64,000 nucleotides of DNA from DASVUS01 sp036388675 (GTDB lineage: Bacteria > Armatimonadota > Abditibacteriia > Abditibacteriales > Abditibacteriaceae). The position numbers and the translations under genes are program-made. Shown here in pieces: positions 16,788 to 23,544 of the stretch. A model generated the notes under the pieces. It did no database searches and was not told the DNA's origin. It saw only the letters and a list, made by a program, of their open reading frames with translations. Numbering within the stretch: the first letter of the stretch is position 1; each line of letters opens with the position of its first letter. The stretch spans positions 62,001 through 126,000 of the forward strand of contig DASVRI010000045.1 of the NCBI GenBank assembly GCA_036388675.1, in the 5' to 3' direction.

Positions 16788-17645
16788 CTAGAGGGTGTTA
16801 TGCACTTTGTAGCAGTTGAATGAGAGAGAAGGCCTGCTTGAGCATGATGCAAGCAAAGGCCAAGAGGTGCATTCCCGCGACTGTTGCCGGTAATCTCTCA
16901 TAGTCTTTGACCAAACGCCGGAAGCGTGTGGCCCAGGCGAAGCTGCGTTGGACAACCCACCTCTTGGGCAGCAGCACAAAGCCACGTTTGGCTTCTTCGA
17001 GCTTCACCACAAACAGGTCAATGCCATGCCTGCCGGCCTGCTTAGCTGCATCTTCACCGCTGTAGCCCTGATCCACATAGGCGATCTGCACGTTCTCTCC
17101 CGTTGCTTGCTGCAACTGCTCGCTCAGAGCTTCGACTTGCGTGCGGTCATCTTGGTTAGCCGGTGTGACCGTCAGTGCTAGGAGGTGTCCCAGCGTATCC
17201 ACCGCCACGTGCACTTTGGAGCCTTTGATCTTCTTGTGGCCGTTGTAGCCGGCTCGTGCTCCACTCTCTGGTGTTGAAGACAGCGTGCGGCTGTCGTAAA
17301 TGGCAGCAGTGGGTGCTGGTTCTCGCTGGTTGAGCACGCGCAGAGCCAAACGAAGATCGTGCACCATGGCTTGGAAGCAGTCTGCTGCTAACCAGCGCTG
17401 TGTCTGCTGATAGACCACTTCCCAGCGCGGGAAGTCACCGGGTAAATACCTCCAGGGCGAGCCGCTCCTCACCATCCAGCGCAGAGCGTTGAAGACTTCT
17501 CTCATGTCGTGCTGGCGCTGAGGTGCATCTTCTGTCATCAGGGTCAGGTAAGGTGCGACAAAGTGCCATTCTTCATCGGTTACATCGCTCGGGTATGCTT
17601 TACGTGACATACTCCAAGTCTACAGAAGTTCATAACACCCTCTAG
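16788..17645. mobile_element. IS5-family insertion sequence (850 bp) with CTAG target duplication
   Basis: The ends are AGGGTGTTATG (16792-16802) and its exact inverse (17631-17641), extended imperfectly by ACTT. CTAG flanks both ends (16788-16791 and 17642-17645), matching the target-site preference of IS5 relatives. The single transposase frame fills the element. It inserted next to, or within, a degenerate tRNA-like sequence. Confidence 0.9.
16798..17610 (-). CDS. IS5-family DDE transposase
   Basis: 270 residues, full length for a single-frame IS5 member. The N-terminal helix-turn-helix region (AYPSDVTDEEW, LRWMVRSGSPWRYLPGDFPRW) is followed by the DDE core: IYDSRTLSSTPESG, GYNGHKKIKGSKVHVAVDTL, TPANQDDR, AYVDQGYSGEDAAK and RRLVKDYERLP. 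The stop codon lies inside the left inverted repeat, as is common in compact IS elements. It appears intact and potentially active. Confidence 0.95.
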   Translation of the reverse strand: MSRKAYPSDVTDEEWHFVAPYLTLMTEDAPQRQHDMREVFNALRWMVRSGSPWRYLPGDFPRWEVVYQQTQRWLAADCFQAMVHDLRLALRVLNQREPAPTAAIYDSRTLSSTPESGARAGYNGHKKIKGSKVHVAVDTLGHLLALTVTPANQDDRTQVEALSEQLQQATGENVQIAYVDQGYSGEDAAKQAGRHGIDLFVVKLEEAKRGFVLLPKRWVVQRSFAWATRFRRLVKDYERLPATVAGMHLLAFACIMLKQAFSLIQLLQSA

Positions 17646-17647
17646 AG

Positions 17648-17746
17648 ATAACCCTGAACCTACGGCCCGTGTCCAGGACACAGGGCAAAGGGTGGACAGG
17701 GAGAAGCCTTGCGGCCTGCTGCGTTTGACCACTCCGCTACACCGTC
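17648..17746 (-). tRNA. Degenerate tRNA-like sequence (Cys-like 5' half)
   Basis: The 5' half GACGGTGTAGCGGAGTGG resembles a tRNA acceptor and D-arm, and GCA appears where an anticodon would lie. The anticodon stem does not pair, a long hairpin follows, and no T-arm or matching acceptor end exists before the IS. Probably a remnant. Confidence 0.3.
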
Positions 17747-17901
17747 ATTTCTTGACCAAATTGTCAAAGATTCAAGCAGGCAAAATGTGGCATAAAAATC
17801 CTGTGCTCTTGCGAGCGCTTGATTAACAGTCAAGTGGTAACCCATGCGCTCCGGCCCGCTTGCCGTTGCGTCGCTTAGCGCCTGAACTACATCAGGCGAC
17901 T

Positions 17902-17988
17902 TGGTGGGAGCGGAGAGATTAGAACTCTCTGTGGCACGAGGCTCTTGCTCTACAGGCAAGTGCGACCCTCCAACGTCGCCGCGCTCCC
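17902..17988 (-). tRNA. tRNA-Tyr(GTA)
   Basis: Acceptor GGGAGCG/CGCTCCC pairs fully. Anticodon stem CTTGC/GCAAG holds loop CTGTAGA. There is a long variable arm as in class II tRNA-Tyr, T-arm GAGAGTTCTAATCTCTC, and encoded CCA. GAGTACTC lies 11 bases upstream. Confidence 0.95.
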
Positions 17989-18093
17989 ATTGATTTCCGA
18001 GTACTCGGAATTGCGGATGTGAGAGTTGAACTCACCGGAGCGGGCTTATGAAACCCACTCGCTCGCCGGAGCATCCGCAAGACAAAATGTCAA

Positions 18094-18165
18094 AGTCGCC
18101 GACCGGAGTTGAACCGGTATTTCAACATTGGCACTGTTGCATGTTGGCCGTTACATCACGGCGAC
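18094..18165 (-). tRNA. tRNA-Gly(GCC)
   Basis: Acceptor GTCGCCG/CGGCGAC; anticodon stem CAACA/TGTTG with loop GTGCCAA; T-arm ACCGGTTCAACTCCGGT. CCA is not encoded. Confidence 0.93.
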
Positions 18166-18183
18166 AAAATTGAAAGGACAGGA

Positions 18184-18254
18184 TGGAGAACAGCGGAATC
18201 GAACCGCTATCTACGCCTTGCAAGAGCGTCGTCTTCCCTTTGGACGAGTTCCCC
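18184..18254 (-). tRNA. tRNA-Ala(TGC)
   Basis: The anticodon loop is CTTGCAA, and acceptor GGGGAAC/GTTCTCC has the G3-U70 pair that marks alanine tRNAs. T-arm AGCGGTTCGATTCCGCT. Confidence 0.93.
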
Positions 18255-18299
18255 AATTTGCCGGTGAGGCGATGAGAGATCGCATTGCCTCACCGGCGT

Positions 18300-19088
18300 T
18301 TATTCTTCGTTCACATCTTCATCTGACGCATCGCCGTTGGCCTGCGCCTTGGCACCGTTGCCCTTGAGCAATGCGGCGTTTTCGCTCAAGCCCATCACGA
18401 CGGTGTTGCCGCCGTTCGCGGAGAAGGCACGCGCCACTTCCAACTCGCGCAGTCGCAGCAGCGCCGGATTATCGGCAGCCAGTCGAGCCGCGTTTACCAG
18501 GGCGCGCATAGCGGCGACTTCCTCACGCGCACCAATCAACATTGCCTGCGCTACGCGCTTAGCCTCGACTTCCTTCATCAGCAAGTCGCGCACTTTCGGT
18601 GCGAGAATTACGTCCTTCACACCAACCGTGAGTACTCGCACGCCGTAGCTGGCGGCACTCGCGACAACCGCTTCCTGAAGTTGCGCGTTGATCTCCAAAC
18701 GCTTCTCCAACAAATCGTCCACAGTCACTGAGCCCACAATGTTGCGCGCCGCCAACTGCACATCTTCGTAAAGCTGCGACTGGTGGTTTGCTACGCGGTG
18801 CGTTGCCAGCGCCACGTCGGCGATTTCATAGTCGGCCACGATGTTGATGGTCACAGTCACCTGATCGCTCGTCAACAACTTCTGGTTCGCGATCTGCGCG
18901 CTCTGGCGACGCACGTCCACTACTTCAATGCGCGCGTGATTCCAATGCCACAAACGATAGCGACCTGCTTCGAGTACTCGCAACAGCTTGCCGTTCTTGT
19001 ACAGCAGGCCGCGCTCGTATTCGTAGATGGTGACGGCGCCGCTCTTGTATTCACGCCGGCCCATCAGGTAGTTCCAACCAAAGCTCAT
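18300..19088 (-). CDS. SPFH/band-7 (slipin-like) protein inside the tRNA array
   Basis: 262 residues; the ATG is preceded by AAAGGAGG at seven bases. The body is a band-7 domain: YEYERGLLYKNGKLLRVLEA, GRYRLW, VDVRRQSAQIANQKLLTSD, TVTINIVADYEIAD and LLEKRLEINAQLQEAV, then a coiled helix ending EVEAKRVAQAMLIGAREEVA, as in slipins and stomatins. There is no clear transmembrane anchor, only a short aromatic N-terminus, so membrane attachment may need a partner; NfeD, the usual one, is absent. The tail is acidic (DASDEDVNEE). It lies between tRNA-Ala and further tRNA genes on the same strand, which is unusual. Two GAGTACTC sites encode RVL tripeptides. Confidence 0.9.
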   Translation of the reverse strand: MSFGWNYLMGRREYKSGAVTIYEYERGLLYKNGKLLRVLEAGRYRLWHWNHARIEVVDVRRQSAQIANQKLLTSDQVTVTINIVADYEIADVALATHRVANHQSQLYEDVQLAARNIVGSVTVDDLLEKRLEINAQLQEAVVASAASYGVRVLTVGVKDVILAPKVRDLLMKEVEAKRVAQAMLIGAREEVAAMRALVNAARLAADNPALLRLRELEVARAFSANGGNTVVMGLSENAALLKGNGAKAQANGDASDEDVNEE

Positions 19089-19281
19089 CACGGCACCTCC
19101 TTTGTTTTCACCTTTGCGGGTGAGCGTCCTGCCCGGCGTGCGTTTCCGATTAGGCTGCGGGAAGCAACGCTACGCTGTCGTTTCGCAAAGCAGCCGCCTC
19201 GCTTTCTTCACATTGATCTCTCGCCGTGAATGAAACACACCACCAGGCAGGAGCCGTCACCTCCGTCGGGTGATCCACTTG

Positions 19282-19376
19282 TAATGTGGTCGCTTATACG
19301 GAATTGAACCGCATAACCGTAAACGCAGCGCCCATCGCGGAACGCGAAGAGATGGCTCTTGCGCCGCAGACGTCAT
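19282..19376 (-). tRNA. Degenerate tRNA-like sequence, T-arm and 3' acceptor only
   Basis: A T-arm (TGCGGTTCAATTCCGTA) and 3' strand TAAGCGA are visible. No matching 5' acceptor strand is found, and the upstream part folds into other hairpins. Either a decayed gene or one disrupted by an insertion. Confidence 0.3.
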
Positions 19377-19380
19377 GCGT

Positions 19381-19458
19381 TGGTGGGAGCGGAAGGACTT
19401 GAACCTTCAACCGCCGGAGTAAGAGTCCGGTTCTCTACCAGTTGAGTTACGCACCCGC
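19381..19458 (-). tRNA. tRNA-Lys(CTT)
   Basis: Anticodon stem CCGGA/TCCGG, loop CTCTTAC; T-arm GAAGGTTCAAGTCCTTC; CCA encoded. One acceptor and one D-stem mismatch are present. Confidence 0.85.
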
Positions 19459-19492
19459 TTTACGTCAGCCTTTCGACCATGCCCGAAGGCCA

Positions 19493-19579
19493 TGCCTGAG
19501 GAGAGATTCGAACTCTCAACCTGCGGTTTCTAAGACCGCCGCCTCTACCCGGGTGCCCCCTGGGCGGAGCTACACAGGC
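19493..19579 (-). tRNA. tRNA with anticodon TAG (Leu), carrying an inserted hairpin in the D-loop
   Basis: Acceptor GCCTGTG/CTCAGGC, perfect anticodon stem GCGGT/ACCGC with loop CTTAGAA, T-arm GAGAGTTCGAATCTCTC. The D-loop holds an extra stretch within TCCGCCCAGGGGGCACCCGG, making the gene 87 bases. The variable region is short (AGGTT), unlike normal class II leucine tRNAs. Confidence 0.75.
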
Positions 19580-19598
19580 AAACAACTTTTCACGACAC

Positions 19599-19669
19599 CA
19601 GGAGCGAGAGGAATCGAACCCCTGCAAGTGGGTCTGGAAGCCACTGTTCTTCCACTGAACTACGCTCCC
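19599..19669 (-). tRNA. tRNA-Trp(CCA), probable
   Basis: Stem GTGGC/CCCAC (one C-C mismatch) with loop TTCCAGA gives CCA; the discriminator base is G, as in tRNA-Trp. The D-arm GTTCAGTGGAAGAAC resembles glycine tRNAs, so Gly(TCC) with a shifted loop is the alternative. Confidence 0.7.
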
Positions 19670-19688
19670 GTAACGACGTTTACGGCAC

Positions 19689-19761
19689 TGTGCGTGGAAG
19701 GACTCGAACCTTCACTATGCCGCTTTTGAGGCGGTTGTCTCTGCCGTTGGACTACACGCAC
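19689..19761 (-). tRNA. tRNA with anticodon CAA (Leu) on a class I body
   Basis: Acceptor GTGCGTG/CACGCAC is perfect. Anticodon loop CTCAAAA; T-arm GAAGGTTCGAGTCCTTC. The variable loop has only five bases, whereas leucine tRNAs normally have a long variable arm. Confidence 0.8.
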
Positions 19762-19777
19762 GTTTACTTTTCCTACA

Positions 19778-19849
19778 TAGGAGCGAGAGGAATTGAACCT
19801 CTATCGTCGCGTTCGAAGCGCGAAATCCTGTCCGTTGAACGACGCTCCC
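19778..19849 (-). tRNA. tRNA-Arg(TCG)
   Basis: Anticodon stem TCGCG/CGCGA with loop CTTCGAA; T-arm AGAGGTTCAATTCCTCT; acceptor GGGAGCG/CGCTCCT. Confidence 0.92.
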
Positions 19850-19870
19850 AGTTACCTCCTTTTCTACGAG

Positions 19871-19941
19871 CAGTAGGGGCGGGGCTCGAACCCGCGAGAC
19901 CTGCTTAACAGGCAGGCATGTTACCGCTACATCACCCCACT
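19871..19941 (-). tRNA. tRNA-Asn(GTT)
   Basis: Acceptor AGTGGGG/CCCTACT with discriminator G; anticodon stem CCTGC/GCAGG with loop CTGTTAA; T-arm GCGGGTTCGAGCCCCGC. Two GAGTACTC copies 12 bases apart lie just upstream. Confidence 0.93.
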
Positions 19942-19973
19942 AAATGTGAGTACTCGAATGAGTACTCATCCCG

Positions 19974-20043
19974 TCAGGGCGGCAGGAATTGAACCGGCTC
20001 ACCTCATCCCAAATCAGGTATGCACCCGTTGCACCTCGCCCTG
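19974..20043 (-). tRNA. tRNA-Pro(TGG)
   Basis: Acceptor CAGGGCG/CGCCCTG starts with C1-G72, as in proline tRNAs. Anticodon loop TTTGGGA; one mismatch each in the anticodon and T stems. Confidence 0.85.
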
Positions 20044-20073
20044 AATACTGACCGACTTACAACATCGGACTGA

Positions 20074-20146
20074 TAGGGGTAGAAGGAATCGAACCTTCAA
20101 CCGGTTGCGTATCAGGCAACTGCTCTCACCATTGAGCTACACCCCT
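20074..20146 (-). tRNA. tRNA-Ile(GAT)
   Basis: Anticodon stem GTTGC/GCAAC with loop CTGATAC; T-arm GAAGGTTCGATTCCTTC; acceptor AGGGGTG/TACCCCT. Confidence 0.94.
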
Positions 20147-20158
20147 ATTCAGTTTTAC

Positions 20159-20232
20159 TGGGGACGGTGGGACTCGAACCCACAACCCTCTGCTTAAAAG
20201 GCAGATACTCTATCCCGTTGAGTTACATCCCC
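20159..20232 (-). tRNA. tRNA-Lys(TTT)
   Basis: Anticodon stem TCTGC/GCAGA with loop CTTTTAA; T-arm GTGGGTTCGAGTCCCAC; acceptor GGGGATG/CGTCCCC. Confidence 0.94.
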
Positions 20233-20258
20233 GACTGTGAGCACTCACGAGTACTCGA

Positions 20259-20331
20259 TGGGCTGACTCCGATTCGAACGGAGTTCTTCTACTCTTCAAA
20301 TAGACGTGTTGACCACAATCACTACCAGCCC
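20259..20331 (-). tRNA. tRNA-Phe(GAA)
   Basis: Anticodon stem TCTAT/GTAGA with loop TTGAAGA; acceptor GGGCTGG/TCAGCCC; D-stem GTG/CAC. GAGTACTC abuts the 3' end at 20249. Confidence 0.88.
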
Positions 20332-20365
20332 GGTTAAATTAATCGTCTTATTACTTGTAACTATA

Positions 20366-20448
20366 CGGAGAGTGAAGGATTCGAACCTTCGCCTCTTACG
20401 AGGGCATCACCTTAGCAGGATGTCCGCTTACCGCTCGCGCAACTCTCC
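20366..20448 (-). tRNA. tRNA-Ser(GCT)
   Basis: Class II with long variable arm; loop CTGCTAA; acceptor GGAGAGT/ACTCTCC with discriminator G; T-arm GAAGGTTCGAATCCTTC. Confidence 0.92.
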
Positions 20449-20473
20449 AGATTCTGCACAGCCAGATTCTGCA

Positions 20474-20559
20474 CGGAAGGCATAGGAGTCGAACCCACAG
20501 GCTTTCACCCGGCATGTCGGTGTTCAAAACCGATTGGCGTCCTCACGCTGCTACCTTCC
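20474..20559 (-). tRNA. tRNA-Ser(TGA)
   Basis: Class II; anticodon stem TCGGT/ACCGA with loop TTTGAAC; long variable arm; acceptor GGAAGGT/GCCTTCC, discriminator G. Confidence 0.9.
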
Positions 20560-20572
20560 CAGTTGTCCGGCA

Positions 20573-20658
20573 TTGCCTCGCCTGGGTTCGAACCAAAACT
20601 TGAAGAGTCAAAGGCCGGGTGCCCTCTGGGCGGATCCTTACCGTTAGACCACAAGGCA
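20573..20658 (-). tRNA. tRNA-Gln-like (TTG) with inserted hairpin at the D/anticodon junction
   Basis: Acceptor TGCCTTG/CGAGGCA pairs fully, and the D-arm GGTCTAACGGTAAGGATC and loop CTTTGAC are glutamine-like. TCCGCCCAGAGGGCACCCGG is inserted between D-arm and anticodon loop, so the usual 5' anticodon strand is missing; GAGGG inside the insert could pair with TCTTC instead. Confidence 0.6.
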
Positions 20659-20667
20659 ATTTCTGCA

Positions 20668-20739
20668 TAGGAGCGAGGGGAATCGAACCCCCATCTGCGG
20701 ATCGAAAGTCCACCATGATCGCCATTACACCACACTCCC
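20668..20739 (-). tRNA. tRNA-Glu(TTC)
   Basis: Anticodon stem GTGGA/TCCGC with loop CTTTCGA; T-arm GGGGGTTCGATTCCCCT; acceptor GGGAGTG/CGCTCCT. Confidence 0.93.
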
Positions 20740-20754
20740 AGATTGTCACAACAC

Positions 20755-20826
20755 AGGGAACGAGAGGATTCGAACCTCTCCTGCAAGGGCCACAGCCTCG
20801 CGTGCTGACCGCTACACCACGTCCCC
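20755..20826 (-). tRNA. tRNA-His(GTG)
   Basis: Anticodon stem CGAGG/CCTTG with loop CTGTGGC; T-arm AGAGGTTCGAATCCTCT; acceptor GGGGACG/CGTTCCC. Confidence 0.9.
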
Positions 20827-20857
20827 GATTGTTGCGTTACCTCCTTCATCTGTTTAG

Positions 20858-20929
20858 CGGGAGTGAAGGGAATTGAACCCTCGTTTGCGGAGCGACAGTC
20901 CGCTGTCGTGACCACTGGACCACACTCCC
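20858..20929 (-). tRNA. tRNA-Asp(GTC)
   Basis: Anticodon stem GCGGA/TCCGC with loop CTGTCGC; acceptor GGGAGTG/CACTCCC, discriminator G; T-arm GAGGGTTCAATTCCCTT. Confidence 0.93.
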
Positions 20930-20954
20930 GTTTTGCTGCACGACTTTACGCCCA

Positions 20955-21040
20955 GGACAGGGTGGGACTCGAACCCGCGATGATTTCTGATTTGAAATCC
21001 AGGTGCCCTCCGGGCGGACATTCGCCGCTAGTTCCTGCAC
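20955..21040 (-). tRNA. Aberrant tRNA-like sequence, loop with TCA, carrying the shared insert
   Basis: A T-arm (CGGGTTCGAGTCCC) and a loop TTTCAAA are visible, after TCCGCCCGGAGGGCACCTGG, the third copy of the insert. Acceptor and anticodon stems pair poorly. If functional it would read UGA; CTGGATTTCAAATC recalls tRNA-Sec, but the rest does not support that call. Confidence 0.35.
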
Positions 21041-21044
21041 GACA

Positions 21045-21117
21045 TGGGAATGGAAGGATTTGAACCTTCGGCCTCAACCTTCGCAAGGTTGCGCGCTATC
21101 CACTGCGCCACACTCCC
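21045..21117 (-). tRNA. tRNA-Arg(GCG)
   Basis: Perfect anticodon stem CAACC/GGTTG with loop TTGCGAA; D-arm GCGCAGTGGATAGCGC typical of arginine; T-arm GAAGGTTCAAATCCTTC. GCG rather than the usual ACG is noteworthy. Confidence 0.88.
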
Positions 21118-21173
21118 GGTTAATAAAGTTGTGATTTTACTAGCATCTACTACACCTTCTCAGAGAAACAAAA

Positions 21174-21206
21174 AGCCCGCTGTCGATACCATCTCGACAG
21201 CGGGCT
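21174..21206 (-). terminator. Strong intrinsic terminator
   Basis: AGCCCGCTGTCGA and its exact inverse flank a 7-base loop. On the minus strand a run of T follows the stem, so it ends the small gene at 21230 before the tRNA array begins. Confidence 0.85.
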
Positions 21207-21229
21207 TAAGGAATTGCTGAGTACTCGTG

Positions 21230-21487
21230 CTACGTGAGCAGTACTCCCAATGACTCAAGTCTCTCTGTGGAGAAGGTGGTGGCGCGACGGCTATTCCGCT
21301 GTTCATCACGCTTCGAGCCGAGCTCGTTAAACGTGGGTTGATAGCGATGCTGGCCGCTAAAGCTGGCGCGCATGGCGTCCGAAGCGGCGCCGATTACGGA
21401 CGCGAGCAAGCACGGCGAACTAAACCATAACGCGATGGCCTGTCCCTGTATGCTTTTGTCGTTTTGAAATGTAATCGGCGCGGTCAT
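21230..21487 (-). CDS. Small hypothetical protein
   Basis: 85 residues starting MTAPITFQNDKS. A central hydrophobic stretch (AIALWFSSPCLLASVIGAAS) could be one membrane segment; the C-terminus is basic and polar (NSRRATTFSTERLESLG). No family is recognised. The start is the first sensible ATG, without a strong ribosome binding site. A strong terminator follows, which supports transcription of this strand. GAGTACTC (21219) lies just after the stop. Confidence 0.5.
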   Translation of the reverse strand: MTAPITFQNDKSIQGQAIALWFSSPCLLASVIGAASDAMRASFSGQHRYQPTFNELGSKRDEQRNSRRATTFSTERLESLGVLLT

Positions 21488-21712
21488 TGGAAGTGTTGTC
21501 CTTGTCTGCTCATGTTCGAGTGTGCTTCTTTTGTTGGGCAGACAGAGAGACAATATACACCTGAGAATTTGAAACGTCAAGTGTGTTGGTAAAAATACTT
21601 GCAACTATTTTTGTTTAATAATTGCGTTTCTACTAACCATTTTCAACGATTCTCTTGTCGCGGTCATGCAGTTTTACAGCCACCCGATGAGTACTCGTTT
21701 TTAGATTAGGCG

Positions 21713-22558
21713 TTAACGTCCGGCTAATCCTGTCAGGGAGATCCCCTTAATGATGTGTCGCTGAAATATTAGAAACGCAATGGTGACAGGAATTGCGGCC
21801 AGTGCAGCGGCGGCCATCAGCGGGCCATATTCGATGTTGTAGCGACCCTGAAAGATAGTGATGCCGACGGGCAAGGTGCGCATCGTCAATGTATCGGTGA
21901 AAAGCAACGGGCCTTCAAAAGCATTCCAGGTGCCCATGAACGTGAAGATACCTAAAGTCGCCAGTGCCGGTTTCGATAATGGTAATATCACGTGTCGCAA
22001 AATGCCTAACGGGCCACATCCGTCAAGGCGTGCGGCCTCTTCCAGTTCTACCGGGATAGTAAGGAAAAATTGTCGCAGCAGGAACACACCAAAGGCGCCT
22101 GCCGCTGCCGGAAAAATCAACGCGCCGTAAGTGTCGAATAACCCTAGACGACGGATCAACAAATAGCTGGGAATCAGCAGCACTTGGCCCGGCACCAGCA
22201 TCGTTGCCACGAGCAAGGCAAAGATTTGGTCGCGCCCCCGCCACTTTAAGCGCGAGTAGGCAAATGCCGCCAAAGCATCGACAGTGAGTACTAACAGCGT
22301 AACGGCAAGCGAAACGAACACGCTGTTGAATGTCCAGCGCCAGATGGGGAACTCTTCAGCACGGCCCATCACTGTGCGAAAGTTCTCGGTTGTCGCGGGA
22401 CGTGGCAGCCACTGCATGGTGCCCAGCCCGCCGATGATGTCTTCCGGTGCTTTGAAAGCCGTTGAGATCATCCACAATAGCGGTGCTAAGAATAAGACCG
22501 CCAGCAGAAACATGGGTATGTGCAGCCAAATTTGTGAGCGTCGCAGAAGTGTTCTCAT
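21713..22558 (-). CDS. Sugar ABC transporter permease, MalG type
   Basis: 281 residues with six predicted membrane helices. The cytoplasmic EAA loop that contacts the ATPase is visible as EEAARLDGCGPLGILRHVIL followed by PLSKPA. This is the second permease of a carbohydrate-uptake importer. It is third in the operon: binding protein, MalF-type permease, then this gene five bases on. No ATPase gene is adjacent, so a shared MsmX-like ATPase encoded elsewhere is likely. Confidence 0.95.
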   Translation of the reverse strand: MRTLLRRSQIWLHIPMFLLAVLFLAPLLWMISTAFKAPEDIIGGLGTMQWLPRPATTENFRTVMGRAEEFPIWRWTFNSVFVSLAVTLLVLTVDALAAFAYSRLKWRGRDQIFALLVATMLVPGQVLLIPSYLLIRRLGLFDTYGALIFPAAAGAFGVFLLRQFFLTIPVELEEAARLDGCGPLGILRHVILPLSKPALATLGIFTFMGTWNAFEGPLLFTDTLTMRTLPVGITIFQGRYNIEYGPLMAAAALAAIPVTIAFLIFQRHIIKGISLTGLAGR

Positions 22559-22563
22559 GATGT

Positions 22564-23544
22564 TTATGCCTTGGCCGTTGCATCATCGCGGTTAGAAAGC
22601 AGGCGGAATTGCAGGATTGTTAATACGAGGACGATGGCGAACAACAGATAGGCGATAGCCGCACCGTAGCCGATTTCGTATTGACGAAAGCCTTGCAAAT
22701 ACATGTAAAGCGCCAGCGTCAACCCTGAACGCGCCGGCCCCGATTGTGGCCCGCCCTGAATCGAAGTGAACAGAACATAACTTTGCCCAAAGACCTGAAA
22801 CGCGCCCAGCACCGAAAACACGAGGCAAAACAAAGTCGTCGGTCGCAGCAGCGGCCACGTAATAGCCCAGAAACGCTGCCACGCGTTAGCGCCATCGATG
22901 GAAGCGGCTTCGTAGTAATCGTCGCTGATGTTGCTCAGGCCCGCGAGATATAGCACCATGTTACCGCCCGCCGTCCACCACACAGTAAGAAGTGCAATGG
23001 AGGGCATCACCCACGAAGGGTTGGAAAGCCACGGCAGCGGCTCGAAAGGTGCCAGCGGCAAACCAATGCTGCGCAGCCAACCGACCACTGTTCCCAGATA
23101 CAAATTGATAAGCCCGATTTCAGTGTTATACATCCAGCGCCACAGCACAGCGACCACAGCAATCGAGATTACAACCGGCAGGTAATAAACAATTTTGTAG
23201 AACGTTCCCAACCGCTGCACACTGGCCAGGCCCAGAGCCAGCAGCAGCGAAACCAGGTTGCCCAGCGGCACAATCAGCACCACAAAGTAAATCGTGTTGC
23301 GCAAAGCAATCCAGAAGATGTCATCGGAAAGCGCCGCGCCGTAGTTGCCCAGCCCAATCAGAGGATGCTCTTTCGCCAGAACGTGCCAGCGGTGCAGCGA
23401 GATGTAAAGACCATAGAGCACCGGCACCAGAACAAAAGTTGCAAAGAGCAGGAGATGCGGCAACGCAAAGAGAAAGCCGCTGATGCCATCGCTGCGTCGC
23501 GACGGCGGGGCTTGTATAGCCTCCGGCAAAGCACGAGTACTCAT
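22564..23544 (-). CDS. Sugar ABC transporter permease, MalF type
   Basis: 326 residues with six helices and the EAA loop YYEAASIDGANAWQRFWAIT. The ATG overlaps the TGA of the binding-protein gene (ATGA), indicating translational coupling. The palindrome GAGTACTC forms codons 2-4 (Met-Ser-Thr-Arg). It pairs with the MalG-type permease downstream. Confidence 0.95.
   Translation of the reverse strand: MSTRALPEAIQAPPSRRSDGISGFLFALPHLLLFATFVLVPVLYGLYISLHRWHVLAKEHPLIGLGNYGAALSDDIFWIALRNTIYFVVLIVPLGNLVSLLLALGLASVQRLGTFYKIVYYLPVVISIAVVAVLWRWMYNTEIGLINLYLGTVVGWLRSIGLPLAPFEPLPWLSNPSWVMPSIALLTVWWTAGGNMVLYLAGLSNISDDYYEAASIDGANAWQRFWAITWPLLRPTTLFCLVFSVLGAFQVFGQSYVLFTSIQGGPQSGPARSGLTLALYMYLQGFRQYEIGYGAAIAYLLFAIVLVLTILQFRLLSNRDDATAKA

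Noticed and set aside
20955..21040. A confident tRNA-Sec call
   Set aside because: The 8-bp acceptor, long variable arm and 6-bp D-stem of tRNA-Sec are not present; only the loop is similar.
17640..21120. Regular spacing suggesting a CRISPR array
   Set aside because: The repeated GGTTCGAA-like blocks are T-arms of different tRNA genes; units differ and fold as tRNAs.
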